Shown here: positions 6,456-15,669 of the stretch, one piece after another
How the letters are laid out: every line of letters begins with the position of its first letter
How positions within the stretch are numbered: the stretch's first letter is position 1
Assembly: GCA_900540685.1 (NCBI GenBank)
Contig: UQGS01000030.1
Coordinates: forward strand, 1-25,859
DNA from: an uncultured Catenibacterium sp.
GTDB lineage: Bacteria > Bacillota_I > Bacilli_A > Erysipelotrichales > Coprobacillaceae
Direction: 5' to 3'
Length of the DNA: 25,859 bases
Translations under genes and position numbers: made by a program
The notes under the pieces: generated by a model
Seen by the model: the letters and a program-made list of their open reading frames with translations, nothing else
The model's database searches: none
Told to the model about the DNA's origin: nothing

Positions 6456-8852
6456 TTATTTCACTACAATATTTACAATCTTATTAGGAACATAAATGAT
6501 CTTCTTCACTTCTTTACCATCAGTATGTGCCTTAACATTTTCAAGATCTAATGCCTGCTGTTTAACAGATTCAGCTTCCTGATCCTTATTAATAGATAAA
6601 CGTCCACGTACTTTACCATTTACCTGTACTGCAATTTCAATTGTAGATACAACAAGCTTGTCTTCTTCATATGTTGGCCATGCTTCATAAGCGATTGTAC
6701 CTTCATGACCAAGTTTTTCCCACATTTCTTCACAGATATGAGGTGCGATACATGAAAGCATCTTTACAATACCTTCTGCATATGGCTTATAAACTGCTTT
6801 AGCCTTATATGCTTCATTGATGAAAATCATCATCTGTGAGATAGCTGTATTGAATCCAAGGTTTTCATAGTCTTCAGTTACCTTCTTAACTGTTGAATGA
6901 TATACGAAGTCTAATGAACCATCATTTGTATCTGTAAGCTTATCAGATTCAATAAATAATCTATAAACACGTTCTAGCCATTTCTTTGAACCTTCTACAC
7001 CTGTTTCACTCCAAGGCTTAGATGCTTCAAGAGGACCCATAAACATTTCATATAGACGTAATGTATCTGCACCATATGCTTCTACAATATCATCTGGGTT
7101 AATAACGTTACCCTTTGACTTAGACATCTTCACACCATTTGGACCAAGAATCATACCCTGATGGTATAGTTTCTTGAATGGTTCTTTAACTGGTACGATA
7201 CCCTTGTCATATAGATAGTTATTCCACATACGTGAATATAATAAGTGTCCTACAGCATGTTCTGGTCCACCAACATATAAGTCAACTGGCATCCAATGCT
7301 TTAATAATTCAGGATCTGCAATAGCCTTATCGTTATGTGGATCAATATATCTTAAGAAGTACCATGAAGATCCTGCAGAACCAGGCATAGTACTTGTTTC
7401 TCTCTTACCCTTCTTACCATCTACTTCTACATTAACCCAGTCAACAGCCTTATCTAGTGGTGAAGAACCAGTCTTAGATGGACTATAATCTTCAAGTTCA
7501 GGTAAGATAAGTGGTAACTGATCATCACTTAATGCAACTGATGTTCCATCATCAAAATTAACAACTGGAATTGGTTCACCCCAATATCTCTGTCTTGCGA
7601 AGATCCATTCTCTTAAACGATAGTTAACATGCTTAGAACCACAATGATGTTCTTCTAACCAGTCTAACATCTTATCGATTGCTTCCTGCTTATCTAAGCC
7701 ATTTAAGAAGTCAGAGTTAATATGTACACCATCCTGTGTCCATGCTTCTTTAGTTACATCTCCACCTTCTAATACTGGAATAATATCGATACCAAACTTC
7801 TTCGCAAAAGCATAGTCACGATCATCATGTGCAGGAACAGCCATGATTGCACCTGTTCCATAACCAGCTAATACATAGTCAGAAATCCAGATTGGAATCT
7901 TCTTACCATTAACTGGATTGATTGCATAAGCACCAATGAAGACACCAGTCTTTTCTTTATTTAATTCTGTTCTTTCAAGTTCTGATTTAGTTGCACAAAC
8001 ATCTAAGTAAGCTTTTACTTCATCCTTCTTATCAGGAGTAGTAATCTTTTCTACTAATTCATGTTCTGGTGCTAATACACAATATGTAGCACCAAATAAT
8101 GTATCACAACGTGTTGTGAATACAGTGAATTTATCATCATAACCATCTACCTGGAAATCAACATGAGCACCGATTGATTTACCAATCCAATTTCTCTGAA
8201 TTTCTTTTGTAGATTCTGGCCAATCAACTTCTTCTAAGCCTTCAAGTAATCTTTCAGCATATTTAGGGATATCAATAACCCACTGTTTCATATTCTTACG
8301 AATAACAGGGAATCCACCACGTTCACTCTTACCATCGATGATTTCATCGTTCGCAAGTACTGTACCTAATTCTTCACACCAGTTAACTGGAATATCTACA
8401 TATCTTGCTAGACCATCTTCATAAAGCTGTTTGAAGATCCACTGAGTCCATTTATAGAAGCTTGGATCACAAGTAGATACCTGCTTATCCCAGTCAAATG
8501 AGAAACCTAACATCTTTAACTGTTTAGTGAAAGTCTGAATATTCTTTAATGTAAATCCTTCTGGATGGTTACCTGTCTTAATGGCATACTGTTCAGCAGG
8601 TAAACCAAATGAGTCAAATCCCATTGGATGTAATACGTTATATCCCTGCATTCTCTTCATTCTTGACATAATGTCAGTTGCTGTATATCCTTCTGGATGT
8701 CCAACATGAAGACCTTGTCCTGATGGATAAGGGAACATGTCTAAGGCATAATATTTTGGCTTTGAGAAATCATAAACATCTGTTTCGAATGTCTTATTCT
8801 CTTCCCAGTATTTCTGCCATTTCTTTTCTGCTATCTTATGATCATAAGTCAT
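6456..8852 (-). CDS. leuS: leucyl-tRNA synthetase
   Basis: A protein of 798 residues, normal for bacterial LeuRS. It charges tRNA-Leu with leucine in the cytoplasm. The start is ATG 8852-8850, with GGAGGAGACAAAATT before it; the longer open frame upstream lies inside the leader RNA. The class I HIGH motif is present (PYPSGQGLHVGHPEGY, residues 41-56). The editing insert with GYGTGAIMAVPAHDDRDY follows, then RQRYWGEPIP, GSSWYFLRY, and the KMSKS loop (GVKMSKSKGNV). The C-terminal anticodon-binding and tRNA-contact domains end in KIIYVPNKIVNIVVK. No unusual substitutions were noted. Expression is set by the leucine-specific T-box leader at 8876-9095. Confidence 0.98.
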   Translation of the reverse strand: MTYDHKIAEKKWQKYWEENKTFETDVYDFSKPKYYALDMFPYPSGQGLHVGHPEGYTATDIMSRMKRMQGYNVLHPMGFDSFGLPAEQYAIKTGNHPEGFTLKNIQTFTKQLKMLGFSFDWDKQVSTCDPSFYKWTQWIFKQLYEDGLARYVDIPVNWCEELGTVLANDEIIDGKSERGGFPVIRKNMKQWVIDIPKYAERLLEGLEEVDWPESTKEIQRNWIGKSIGAHVDFQVDGYDDKFTVFTTRCDTLFGATYCVLAPEHELVEKITTPDKKDEVKAYLDVCATKSELERTELNKEKTGVFIGAYAINPVNGKKIPIWISDYVLAGYGTGAIMAVPAHDDRDYAFAKKFGIDIIPVLEGGDVTKEAWTQDGVHINSDFLNGLDKQEAIDKMLDWLEEHHCGSKHVNYRLREWIFARQRYWGEPIPVVNFDDGTSVALSDDQLPLILPELEDYSPSKTGSSPLDKAVDWVNVEVDGKKGKRETSTMPGSAGSSWYFLRYIDPHNDKAIADPELLKHWMPVDLYVGGPEHAVGHLLYSRMWNNYLYDKGIVPVKEPFKKLYHQGMILGPNGVKMSKSKGNVINPDDIVEAYGADTLRLYEMFMGPLEASKPWSETGVEGSKKWLERVYRLFIESDKLTDTNDGSLDFVYHSTVKKVTEDYENLGFNTAISQMMIFINEAYKAKAVYKPYAEGIVKMLSCIAPHICEEMWEKLGHEGTIAYEAWPTYEEDKLVVSTIEIAVQVNGKVRGRLSINKDQEAESVKQQALDLENVKAHTDGKEVKKIIYVPNKIVNIVVK

Positions 8853-8875
8853 AATTTTGTCTCCTCCACTTTTAA

Positions 8876-9095
8876 AATAAAAAAAGTCCTCATGTCTAAG
8901 GACGAGAACTCGCGGTACCACCTTAGTTCATGAAGACTGATTCATGCGCTTAATGCTTTAACGCAGCAATACGTGATCTGCTTATCACAGACCCATCTCC
9001 CTAGCGAGTTCAATGGATGACTTTACTTATTCACACCAGCCATAAGTTCTCTTAAAAAGCATGACCATCTACTACTCTAGTTCCTAGATTTTTTT
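8876..9095 (-). promoter_or_regulatory. leucine T-box riboswitch leader of leuS
   Basis: On the minus strand the leader holds a Stem I region (about 9095-8995) ending in GAACTCGC, in which CTC (9008-9006) is the likely specifier codon for leucine. The conserved T-box AAGGTGGTACCGCG (about 8924-8911) can pair with the acceptor end of uncharged tRNA. The terminator GTCCTTAGACATGAGGAC followed by a T-run (about 8903-8878) comes next. Uncharged tRNA-Leu would favour the antiterminator and leuS transcription. This leader accounts for most of the gap 8853-9164. Confidence 0.93.
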
Positions 9096-9140
9096 ATACT
9101 CACTCACCTTATCATAATTTCCTATCATTTGCAAGAAGTA

Positions 9141-9185
9141 TCATCTCATTTTAAGGATGCGGTCTCATCTCATTTTAAGGATGCG
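9141..9185 (-). repeat. 24-bp tandem duplication at the 3' end of the ABC gene
   Basis: The 21 bp at 9165-9185 (coding Arg-Ile-Leu-Lys-Met-Arg-stop) recur exactly at 9141-9161, 24 bp apart. The second copy is in frame after the stop codon (Asp-Arg-Ile-Leu-Lys-Met-Arg-stop). It looks like a recent slippage or duplication event. Confidence 0.9.
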
Positions 9186-10946
9186 GGATGGATTGAGCTT
9201 GATAATATAAATAACACTAAAAAGTGTTGAAACACAAACAAGTAAGAATGAACCAACCCACAATATCAACATAATAAGAGGCTGGAATGTAAGATGCATA
9301 GGAAAGTCTGTAATTTGTGGGATAATTTGATTCATCACCTTCATAATACCTAATAATATGAGAGATGCTGTCAAATAGCTATAAGAATGGAGGATCAGAC
9401 ATTGATAGAAGGACATCGTAAAGATATGCTTCTTCTTTTCACCATAGGCCTTCATGATTGCATGATCCTTCTTTAAATGCATGGCATGAAGAATCATGAT
9501 TTCCATAATCATAAAGATAGAAGAAATAATAGTAAGAATAGAAAAGACAACTAGAATCATCTGAATTCTATTCATATTATCATTAAATGTTTTCTTAGTA
9601 GAATCCCCCATCGTCTTGAATTCATATTCTGGGTGATTCTTTTTTAAGGAATCGATAATGGACTTATCTTCCTTATACTTCAACATACCATATCTTGCAG
9701 TCGGTGTTTGATTAAAGAGCGATTCAATCCAATGGAAGTTTGCATATTCATACATATAGAAGGCATCATAGCTATATGTTTGAGGAGAGATACCAACTAT
9801 CTTTACTTCTTTTCCTTTTATCTTTAATTGATGCTTATAGTAGATAGTCCAAGCAGTATTGAGTAATGTATTTACCTTCTTATTCTGTGCTAGTTTTCTT
9901 GCGGTAGAAAGAGGTACCGCAATTTCATCATTATTCTGTGGTGCTCTTCCATATATATAATTTGTTTCATAGGATGTATCATCAGATATAAAGAGTACTT
10001 CATTCTTTTGATACCTATGATTATTATGAGAGATTCCCATAAGGTCATAATCCTCAAAGTTTAAATAATGATAAGAGGCTTCATTAAAATGCGTTAAAGA
10101 AAGTGGATCATCGTTACGTAATTTATACGTAATGGATTTCTGTGGAATAAGAGAAGATAAATATTGATAGATTGTATTACGAAAAGAGAAAGTAAAAGTA
10201 AAGGTCATCATCAAACACAACATTGCGATAGATAATGCGAAAGACATCTGAAAGAACCTTTTACGACTACTTAAGAAAGATTGAATAGTCAACCTTAATA
10301 TAGGAAAGTGAAGTAACTTATTATTGATATGATTCTCTTTAGGATAACTTTCTGTTTTTTGAATAAGTGTATCCTTTATAATACATCCATCCTTCATTTC
10401 TATAATACGATCACTATATTGTTTCACTGATGCTTCATCATGGGAGACAAATAATACAAGAGAAGAATGAGAACGTTCCTTCAGTTTCTTTAATACTCTT
10501 TCTGCATTATCTGCATCTAGTGAAGCTGTTGGTTCATCACATAGAATAATATCTGGATCATAATAGAGTGCACGCTCTATCGCAGTGCGTTGTCTTTGTC
10601 CCAATGATAATGCACTCACTGCTGTCTTTTTAAACTGTTTAGTTAATGTATCATCTAATGTATAGGATGATTTATGAAAATAATCATAAAGTCTAATATT
10701 ATTTGTGATAGAGAGCCAGGGAATGAGATGAAAGTCCTGGAAGATAATAGAAACCTTCTTGTTCTTATAAATCACTTCTCCTGAATAATCATCATCTAGT
10801 CCTGCAATAATATGAAGTAAAGTACTCTTTCCACACCCACTTGGTCCAACAAGTGATACAAAGCCTGTATCCGGAAGAGTGCAGGAAATGTTTTCTAAGA
10901 CATGTTCATGTAGATAACGCTTGTTGATTGATTTAAGTTGAATCAT
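9165..10946 (-). CDS. ABC transporter, fused ATPase and FtsX-like permease (second of a pair)
   Basis: A protein of 593 residues. ATG 10946-10944 has GGGAGGAATAAT before it, one base after the stop of the upstream partner. The ATPase domain (1-220) has Walker A GPSGCGKST (34-42), Q-loop Gln70, signature LSLGQ (113-117), Walker B IILCDE (133-138), D-loop SLD (142-144) and switch His169. The C-terminal part has one helix near 255-280, a large extracytoplasmic region, then three helices (about 485-590), the MacB/FtsX layout. Such proteins act as mechanotransmission or export pumps for peptides, lipids or antibiotics rather than as channels. The two adjacent genes probably form a heterodimer. The substrate is unknown. 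Confidence 0.87.
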   Translation of the reverse strand: MIQLKSINKRYLHEHVLENISCTLPDTGFVSLVGPSGCGKSTLLHIIAGLDDDYSGEVIYKNKKVSIIFQDFHLIPWLSITNNIRLYDYFHKSSYTLDDTLTKQFKKTAVSALSLGQRQRTAIERALYYDPDIILCDEPTASLDADNAERVLKKLKERSHSSLVLFVSHDEASVKQYSDRIIEMKDGCIIKDTLIQKTESYPKENHINNKLLHFPILRLTIQSFLSSRKRFFQMSFALSIAMLCLMMTFTFTFSFRNTIYQYLSSLIPQKSITYKLRNDDPLSLTHFNEASYHYLNFEDYDLMGISHNNHRYQKNEVLFISDDTSYETNYIYGRAPQNNDEIAVPLSTARKLAQNKKVNTLLNTAWTIYYKHQLKIKGKEVKIVGISPQTYSYDAFYMYEYANFHWIESLFNQTPTARYGMLKYKEDKSIIDSLKKNHPEYEFKTMGDSTKKTFNDNMNRIQMILVVFSILTIISSIFMIMEIMILHAMHLKKDHAIMKAYGEKKKHIFTMSFYQCLILHSYSYLTASLILLGIMKVMNQIIPQITDFPMHLTFQPLIMLILWVGSFLLVCVSTLFSVIYIIKLNPSRILKMR

Positions 10947-10947
10947 A

Positions 10948-12651
10948 TTATTCCTCCCTAAGTAGTGAGACAATGCTTTCCTTCTTAATACGCTTAAATG
11001 GTGCAGATGCAGAGAATAAGAGTATAAGAAGATAGATAAAATAGAAAATAATATAGAAATAGTAAGGAGATGCAAGACAGCTAAAATGGAAATAACTCTT
11101 AAAGGATGTGAGTGGGAGAATAGAAAGAATCATAATAAACATCAGTATGCTGATAGAATAAATAAATGTACCTATAATAAGTATTTCTATCTTTGATTCA
11201 CACTGTAATTGTTTATATGTTGCACCCATAGAAATCTTCAAGGCAAGAGAACGGCTTCTTTCTAAATAGAGAGAAGAGAAGACTGTTTTAGTAAGTTCTA
11301 TGGCCACAAATAAACTAATCATCATATAGACTAACGCAATCATACGACCAATAGAAATAAGTGTGCCATAACTCATCTTCTTCATATATACATCATTGTC
11401 TGCTTCATAATTCTTTTCATAACGTTTGATGACTGTTTCAGGATCATTGGTCATTAAATCCACCTTATCATCTCTTATTAGATCTGGATATTTCTTATCT
11501 ATATCATGATGGAAACAGACCAATTGATCCTGATAAAAGTTATCTTCTATTATTCCCACCACCTTATATGTTTGATTTTCTAATAGATGACATGTGAATT
11601 CTGATTTAAGTTTATGAGATAAATTATGCGTAATAATGACTTCATTTGTATTATGAGGAAGATGTCCTGAAAGCAGCTTGATATGATTTGTCTTTTGAGG
11701 TAAACGAATCAATGAGGCACTCACTCCTTTGATATAACCACTTTCTATATCAAAATGTGGTGTTGTTTTTTCTTTTATAGAAATAGATTCTCCATCATGA
11801 CTCGATATAGTCACAATATCTTTAAGTGGTGCTTCAGTGTAGGACTTCTCAATAGAGTTAGAAAGACCATTTAAACCACTCATAATCACTAATGAAGTCA
11901 CAATAACCAGTATTTGAAAGAGTGATAGGAGTGCGAGTCTCTTTCTTTCTCCCAACACTTCTTTAAAACTATACCTTAAAGAGAAATGCTTCTTATGCTG
12001 AGGAATAAGGACATCTTTATTAGTCTCTCTTTCTCTTATTGTATGTAATGTACAATTCTTCATCTCTATGAGTATATCCACATATTCATCTAAAAGTGCT
12101 GTATCATGAGACACAACGATAACTAAACGATCTTCAGATACTTCCTTTAAGAGTGTCATCACTTCTTTTGCCTGTTTATAATGAAGTGCACCGGTAGGTT
12201 CATCACATAATAGTACTGGTGCATCCTTTAACAAGGCACGGGCAATAGAAACACGTTTCATCTGTCCAATAGAAAGTTCATCAGGATATCTTTTCATCAG
12301 CTTTTCTATTTTTAAGCGTCTAATAATCTTATTCATCTTTTTCTTATCAAAATCTATCTGCCCAAAATAGCATCCAGCCATGATATTTTCTTCTACTGTA
12401 TAAGAAGGTATCAAATCATTATTCTGTTTAATAAAGCCTATCATCTTACTAAATGATTCATCGATGTCTTCATGATTAAAAGATATTGTGCCATTATATT
12501 GCAGTAATCCACATAAACAATATAAAAGTGTAGACTTCCCACATCCTGAAGGACCTTTGATTCCTACTAAACCTGTATCTGGAAATATATAATTCACATG
12601 ATCCAATATACAAATATCATAACTCACAGTTAAGTCTTTAAGTTCTAGCAT
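10948..12651 (-). CDS. ABC transporter, fused ATPase and FtsX-like permease (first of a pair)
   Basis: A protein of 567 residues starting at ATG 12651-12649 behind GGAGGAAGAAT; the earlier in-frame Met would overlap the divergent radical SAM gene. Motifs: Walker A GPSGCGKST (33-41), Q-loop Gln75, signature LSIGQ (126-130), Walker B VLLCDE (146-151) and His182. The D-loop reads GALH (154-157) where SALD is usual, so one composite ATP site may be weak. The permease half has one helix near 240-265, an external domain of about 150 residues, then three helices to the C-terminus ending in the basic FKRIKKES. It is translationally tight with the following gene (1-nt gap) and probably pairs with it. 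Confidence 0.87.
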   Translation of the reverse strand: MLELKDLTVSYDICILDHVNYIFPDTGLVGIKGPSGCGKSTLLYCLCGLLQYNGTISFNHEDIDESFSKMIGFIKQNNDLIPSYTVEENIMAGCYFGQIDFDKKKMNKIIRRLKIEKLMKRYPDELSIGQMKRVSIARALLKDAPVLLCDEPTGALHYKQAKEVMTLLKEVSEDRLVIVVSHDTALLDEYVDILIEMKNCTLHTIRERETNKDVLIPQHKKHFSLRYSFKEVLGERKRLALLSLFQILVIVTSLVIMSGLNGLSNSIEKSYTEAPLKDIVTISSHDGESISIKEKTTPHFDIESGYIKGVSASLIRLPQKTNHIKLLSGHLPHNTNEVIITHNLSHKLKSEFTCHLLENQTYKVVGIIEDNFYQDQLVCFHHDIDKKYPDLIRDDKVDLMTNDPETVIKRYEKNYEADNDVYMKKMSYGTLISIGRMIALVYMMISLFVAIELTKTVFSSLYLERSRSLALKISMGATYKQLQCESKIEILIIGTFIYSISILMFIMILSILPLTSFKSYFHFSCLASPYYFYIIFYFIYLLILLFSASAPFKRIKKESIVSLLREE

Positions 12652-12668
12652 ATTCTTCCTCCTTTTTA

Positions 12669-12677
12669 TGTTATAAT
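12669..12677 (+). promoter_or_regulatory. extended -10 promoter for the radical SAM gene
   Basis: TGTTATAAT lies 17 bp upstream of the ATG at 12695, inside the start region of the divergent ABC operon. The -35 region is poor, and the short distance implies a very short leader. Confidence 0.5.
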
Positions 12678-12694
12678 GAGCCAGGTGATAAAAA

Positions 12695-13627
12695 ATGAAT
12701 CCTTTTCCATATTCTTTAGATAACAAGCGTTATCATACATACAATTATTTTTTAAAAACGAGATATCATAAAAAAGTCGCAAAGGTCTCTCTAGATGCCC
12801 ATTTTACCTGCCCTAATAGAGATGGGACTAAGGGCTTTGGAGGCTGTATATTCTGTTCTGAGAAAGGGTCTGGAGACTTTATTCTAGATAGTGATTCTCT
12901 TTTAGAACAGTTTAAAGCAGGTGCTGAAGTAATGAAAAGAAAGTGGCCTGATGCTGTCTTTATTCCTTACTTCCAGGCATATACAAATACCTATGCGTCT
13001 TTAGATCAGTTAAAGAAAATCTATGAACCTTTTATTGGCATGAAGGATGTTGTAGGTATTGCGATTGCGACACGTGCAGACTGTCTCACTGAAGAGATAT
13101 GTGCTTATTTAGAAGAGTTGTCTAAGAAAACTGATGTTTATATAGAACTTGGCTTACAGACTATTCATGACACTACCGCAAAAGAAATCAATCGTTGTCA
13201 TACTTATCAGGAATTCTTAGATGGACTCTCTATGTTAAGAAGACATCATTTAGAAGTCTGTGTGCATATTATTAATGGTTTACCTAATGAAACAATAGAG
13301 ATGATGTTGGAGACTGCAAAAGAGGTAGGAAAACTAGATATACAGGGGATTAAGATCCATAATCTCTATGTAACTCAGAACAGTCGTCTTTATAAGCTCT
13401 ATTATCCTTTTAAGATGTTAGAAAGAGATGAATATATTTCTTTAGTTGCAAGACAATTAGAATATATTCCAAGTCATGTAGTCGTAGAAAGACTGACTGG
13501 AGATGCCCCATTAGAAGAATTAGTGGCTCCATTATGGTCTATAAAGAAAACAACAATTCTTAATGATATCGATAAGTATATGAAAGCTCATGATATTATG
13601 CAGGGAGATCTTGTATCCCTCAAATAA
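12695..13627 (+). CDS. YhcC-type radical SAM protein (TIGR01212 family)
   Basis: A protein of 310 residues, preceded by AGGTGAT. The [4Fe-4S] ligands are in the wide spacing typical of this family: Cys39, Cys51 and Cys54 (TCPNRDGTKGFGGCIFC, Cx11CxxC). Family traits also seen are YFQAYTNTYA, GIAIATRADCL, YIELGLQTIHD, HIINGLPNET and GIKIHNLYV. It should cleave S-adenosylmethionine to start radical chemistry. YhcC-family members are widespread and were long uncharacterised; a tRNA or other housekeeping modification is likely but not shown here. It is a single gene, divergent from the ABC pair and convergent with hpf, with a shared bidirectional terminator at 13670-13692. Confidence 0.9.
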   Translation: MNPFPYSLDNKRYHTYNYFLKTRYHKKVAKVSLDAHFTCPNRDGTKGFGGCIFCSEKGSGDFILDSDSLLEQFKAGAEVMKRKWPDAVFIPYFQAYTNTYASLDQLKKIYEPFIGMKDVVGIAIATRADCLTEEICAYLEELSKKTDVYIELGLQTIHDTTAKEINRCHTYQEFLDGLSMLRRHHLEVCVHIINGLPNETIEMMLETAKEVGKLDIQGIKIHNLYVTQNSRLYKLYYPFKMLERDEYISLVARQLEYIPSHVVVERLTGDAPLEELVAPLWSIKKTTILNDIDKYMKAHDIMQGDLVSLK

Positions 13628-13669
13628 TATATACGAAAGAAAAGAAAGAATTTCTTAAGGACATAAAAA

Positions 13670-13692
13670 AAATCTGGCCAAAAGCCAGATTT
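13670..13692. terminator. bidirectional terminator between radical SAM gene and hpf
   Basis: AAATCTGGC-caaaa-GCCAGATTT is a perfect 9-bp stem with A-tract before and T-tract after. It serves both convergent genes. Confidence 0.9.
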
Positions 13693-13699
13693 CTTTTTA

Positions 13700-14236
13700 T
13701 TATTCTTCTGTTTCAAGAAGACCGTATCCACCATCTCTACGTTTATAGACAACACATACTGTATTAGTTTCGATGTCCTTATAAACGAAGAATGAATGAC
13801 CAATGAGTTCCATCTGCATGATAGCTTCTTCCATGTCCATTGGCTTTGGATTAATTGTTTTTGTCTTAACGACAACGTCTTCTTCTTCAGGTTCTTCAAG
13901 AGATTCTAAAGTGTTAATGTTGAAAGCGAGTTTATTATTCTTTGACTTTCTACTTAACTTTGTCTTGTACTTTCTGATCTGTCTTTCTAGCTTATCGATA
14001 ACTAGATCGATTGCTTCATAAAGATCATCACTTGTTTCTTCTGCACGAAGAAGAACATACTCTGTAGGAATTGTAACTTCAATTTTCTGGCCAAATGGGT
14101 AAGTTCTAATTAAAACCTTAGCCTCCACATCTTGTCCCATGATGAAGTACTTGTCGAGCAATGCTAACTTTTTAGTAATTTTATCCTCAATAGCATCTGT
14201 AATTGTAACGTTTTTACCTCTGACAATAACTTTCAT
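13700..14236 (-). CDS. hpf: long-form ribosome hibernation promoting factor
   Basis: A protein of 178 residues, the length of long HPF. It binds the 30S subunit and pairs two 70S ribosomes into inactive 100S dimers in slow growth or stress. The N-terminal S30AE domain (1-100) starts MKVIVRGKNVTITDAIED and has KVLIRTYPFGQKIEVTIP and DLYEAIDLVIDKLERQIRKY. A charged linker follows, then the C-terminal dimerisation domain (about 125-178) with MEEAIMQMELIGHSFFVYKD and VVYKRRDGGYGLLE. The start is ATG 14236-14234 behind AAAGGAGGAATTAATT. A TATAAT lies at 14278-14273 on the same strand. It is monocistronic. Confidence 0.96.
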   Translation of the reverse strand: MKVIVRGKNVTITDAIEDKITKKLALLDKYFIMGQDVEAKVLIRTYPFGQKIEVTIPTEYVLLRAEETSDDLYEAIDLVIDKLERQIRKYKTKLSRKSKNNKLAFNINTLESLEEPEEEDVVVKTKTINPKPMDMEEAIMQMELIGHSFFVYKDIETNTVCVVYKRRDGGYGLLETEE

Positions 14237-14325
14237 AATTAATTCCTCCTTTACAATTCTTTCTATACCTATATTATACATAAAAAAAACTTAAAAAACA
14301 CTCTTGACATAAAATATAAAAAAAA

Positions 14326-14343
14326 GAAGACGTTAATGTCTTC
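14326..14343 (-). terminator. terminator of metK
   Basis: GAAGAC-ATTAAC-GTCTTC followed by eight T on the minus strand. It begins just after the metK stop codon. Confidence 0.88.
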
Positions 14344-14344
14344 C

Positions 14345-15490
14345 TTAAGCTAAGTATTTCTTTAAGTCTTCTACTTTATCTAGTTTTTCCCATGGGAATT
14401 CAACATCAGTACGACCAAAGTGTCCATAAGCAGCTGTTGGTCCATAGATTGGGTTTAATAAATCTAATGTATTGATGATACCCTGAGGAGTTAAATCAAA
14501 TTCCTTCTTGATTGCATCTAAGATTACTTCATCAGCGACTTTACCAGTTCCATAAGTATCTACATGCACACTTGTTGGATCCTTTACACCAATTGCATAA
14601 GATAACTGGATTTCAATACGATCACATAATCCTGCTGCAACAATGTTCTTAGCGATATAACGAGTGATATAAGCTGCACTTCTATCTACCTTTGATGGGT
14701 CCTTACCAGAGAATGCGCCTCCACCATGTCTAGCCATTCCTCCATAAGTATCAACGATGATCTTACGTCCAGTTAAACCAGTATCACCATGAGGACCACC
14801 AATAACGAATCTTCCTGTTGGATTAATGAATACCTTATAGTCTTCATTCATATGATGTTTTCTAACAACTTCCTTCATGATTTTTTCTTTAATGAATGTC
14901 TTGAATTCTTCTTCATTGAAATCTGGATCATGCTGGATAGACATAAGGATTGTATCAACCTTAGGATTGTTTTCATCTGTATAATCAATAGTAACCTGTG
15001 ATTTCATATCAGGTCTTGCATGTTTGAATGTGCCATTATGTCTTAATTCACTGGCATAACGTACTAATTCATGAGCCATAGAGATTGGTAAAGGCATATA
15101 TGTTTCAGTTTCATTTGTTGCATAACCAAACATGATACCCTGATCACCTGCACCACCTACTTCTACATTTGTACCTAAGGCGATATCACTAGACTGTGTA
15201 TCCATGACTACCTTGATTTCACAAGTATCTGCATCAATACCTAAATCTTCAGAAGTATAGCCGATTCTTCTCATAACATCACGAGCCACTGCTTCATAAT
15301 CTACTTTTGCATTTGTTGTAATTTCTCCACCAATAACTAATAAATTAGTTGTTGCGAAACATTCACAAGCTACACGTGAATATTTGTCCTGTCTTAAGCA
15401 TTCATCTAAGATTGCATCACTGATCTGATCACAAAGTTTATCTGGATGTCCTTCTGATACAGATTCTGATGTAAATAAGTTCTTTTCCAT
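14345..15490 (-). CDS. metK: S-adenosylmethionine synthetase
   Basis: A protein of 381 residues, normal for MetK. It makes S-adenosylmethionine from methionine and ATP. Signatures: SVSEGHPDKLCDQISD near the start, GAGDQGIMFGYA, the P-loop-like GGGAFSGKDPSKVDRSAAY, and GPTAAYGHFGR near the end. The start is ATG 15490-15488, about 11 bp after GGAGG; the longer open frame upstream runs through the riboswitch terminator. The S-box riboswitch in its leader should shut the gene off when SAM is plentiful. This gene supplies the cofactor for radical SAM enzymes such as the one at 12695-13627, though that link is only general. Confidence 0.98.
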   Translation of the reverse strand: MEKNLFTSESVSEGHPDKLCDQISDAILDECLRQDKYSRVACECFATTNLLVIGGEITTNAKVDYEAVARDVMRRIGYTSEDLGIDADTCEIKVVMDTQSSDIALGTNVEVGGAGDQGIMFGYATNETETYMPLPISMAHELVRYASELRHNGTFKHARPDMKSQVTIDYTDENNPKVDTILMSIQHDPDFNEEEFKTFIKEKIMKEVVRKHHMNEDYKVFINPTGRFVIGGPHGDTGLTGRKIIVDTYGGMARHGGGAFSGKDPSKVDRSAAYITRYIAKNIVAAGLCDRIEIQLSYAIGVKDPTSVHVDTYGTGKVADEVILDAIKKEFDLTPQGIINTLDLLNPIYGPTAAYGHFGRTDVEFPWEKLDKVEDLKKYLA

Positions 15491-15510
15491 TTTCTTCTTT
15501 TCCTCCTGTA

Positions 15511-15654
15511 ATAAAAAAGCTCTCCTCAAAGAGGAAAGCGTAGTAATCTGCTTCCTCTTATTGTTCAAGTAATACTTGCTTGGTCAAGGCACCTTCTATA
15601 TAAGGGTTGCCACCACTTTAAAACGATCCTCATCTGTGTGGTTCTGAATAAGAG
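15511..15654 (-). promoter_or_regulatory. SAM (S-box type) riboswitch with terminator, upstream of metK
   Basis: On the minus strand the aptamer is closed by P1 (CTCTTATT 15654-15647 / AATAAGAG 15562-15555). It contains GATGAGGATC, the conserved GTGGCAACC, and GGTGCC...GACCAAGC in the order expected for SAM-I. The terminator GCTTTCCTC-tttga-GGAGAGC with a T-run follows (about 15539-15511). The 3' P1 strand with its extension (GAGGAAGC) can pair instead with the terminator's GCTTTCCTC as antiterminator, so SAM binding would favour termination. A candidate -10 (TATACT, 15658-15653) abuts the aptamer. Confidence 0.88.
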
Positions 15655-15669
15655 TATAAAAATATTTAA

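Noticed and set aside
8853..8921. N-terminal extension of leuS
   Set aside because: The extra codons lie in the T-box terminator, and the ribosome site GGAGGAG points to ATG 8852.
13588..13899. Minus-strand ORF overlapping hpf and the radical SAM gene end
   Set aside because: It is an out-of-frame reading through the shared terminator; lysine- and phenylalanine-rich without domain features.
14304..14309. Perfect TTGACA on the plus strand
   Set aside because: There is no -10 box at 16-18 bp and no plus-strand gene follows; it lies between hpf and the metK terminator, both minus-strand genes.
15491..15568. N-terminal extension of metK
   Set aside because: It lies in the riboswitch terminator; MetK proteins begin close to the SVSEGHPDK motif, matching ATG 15490.
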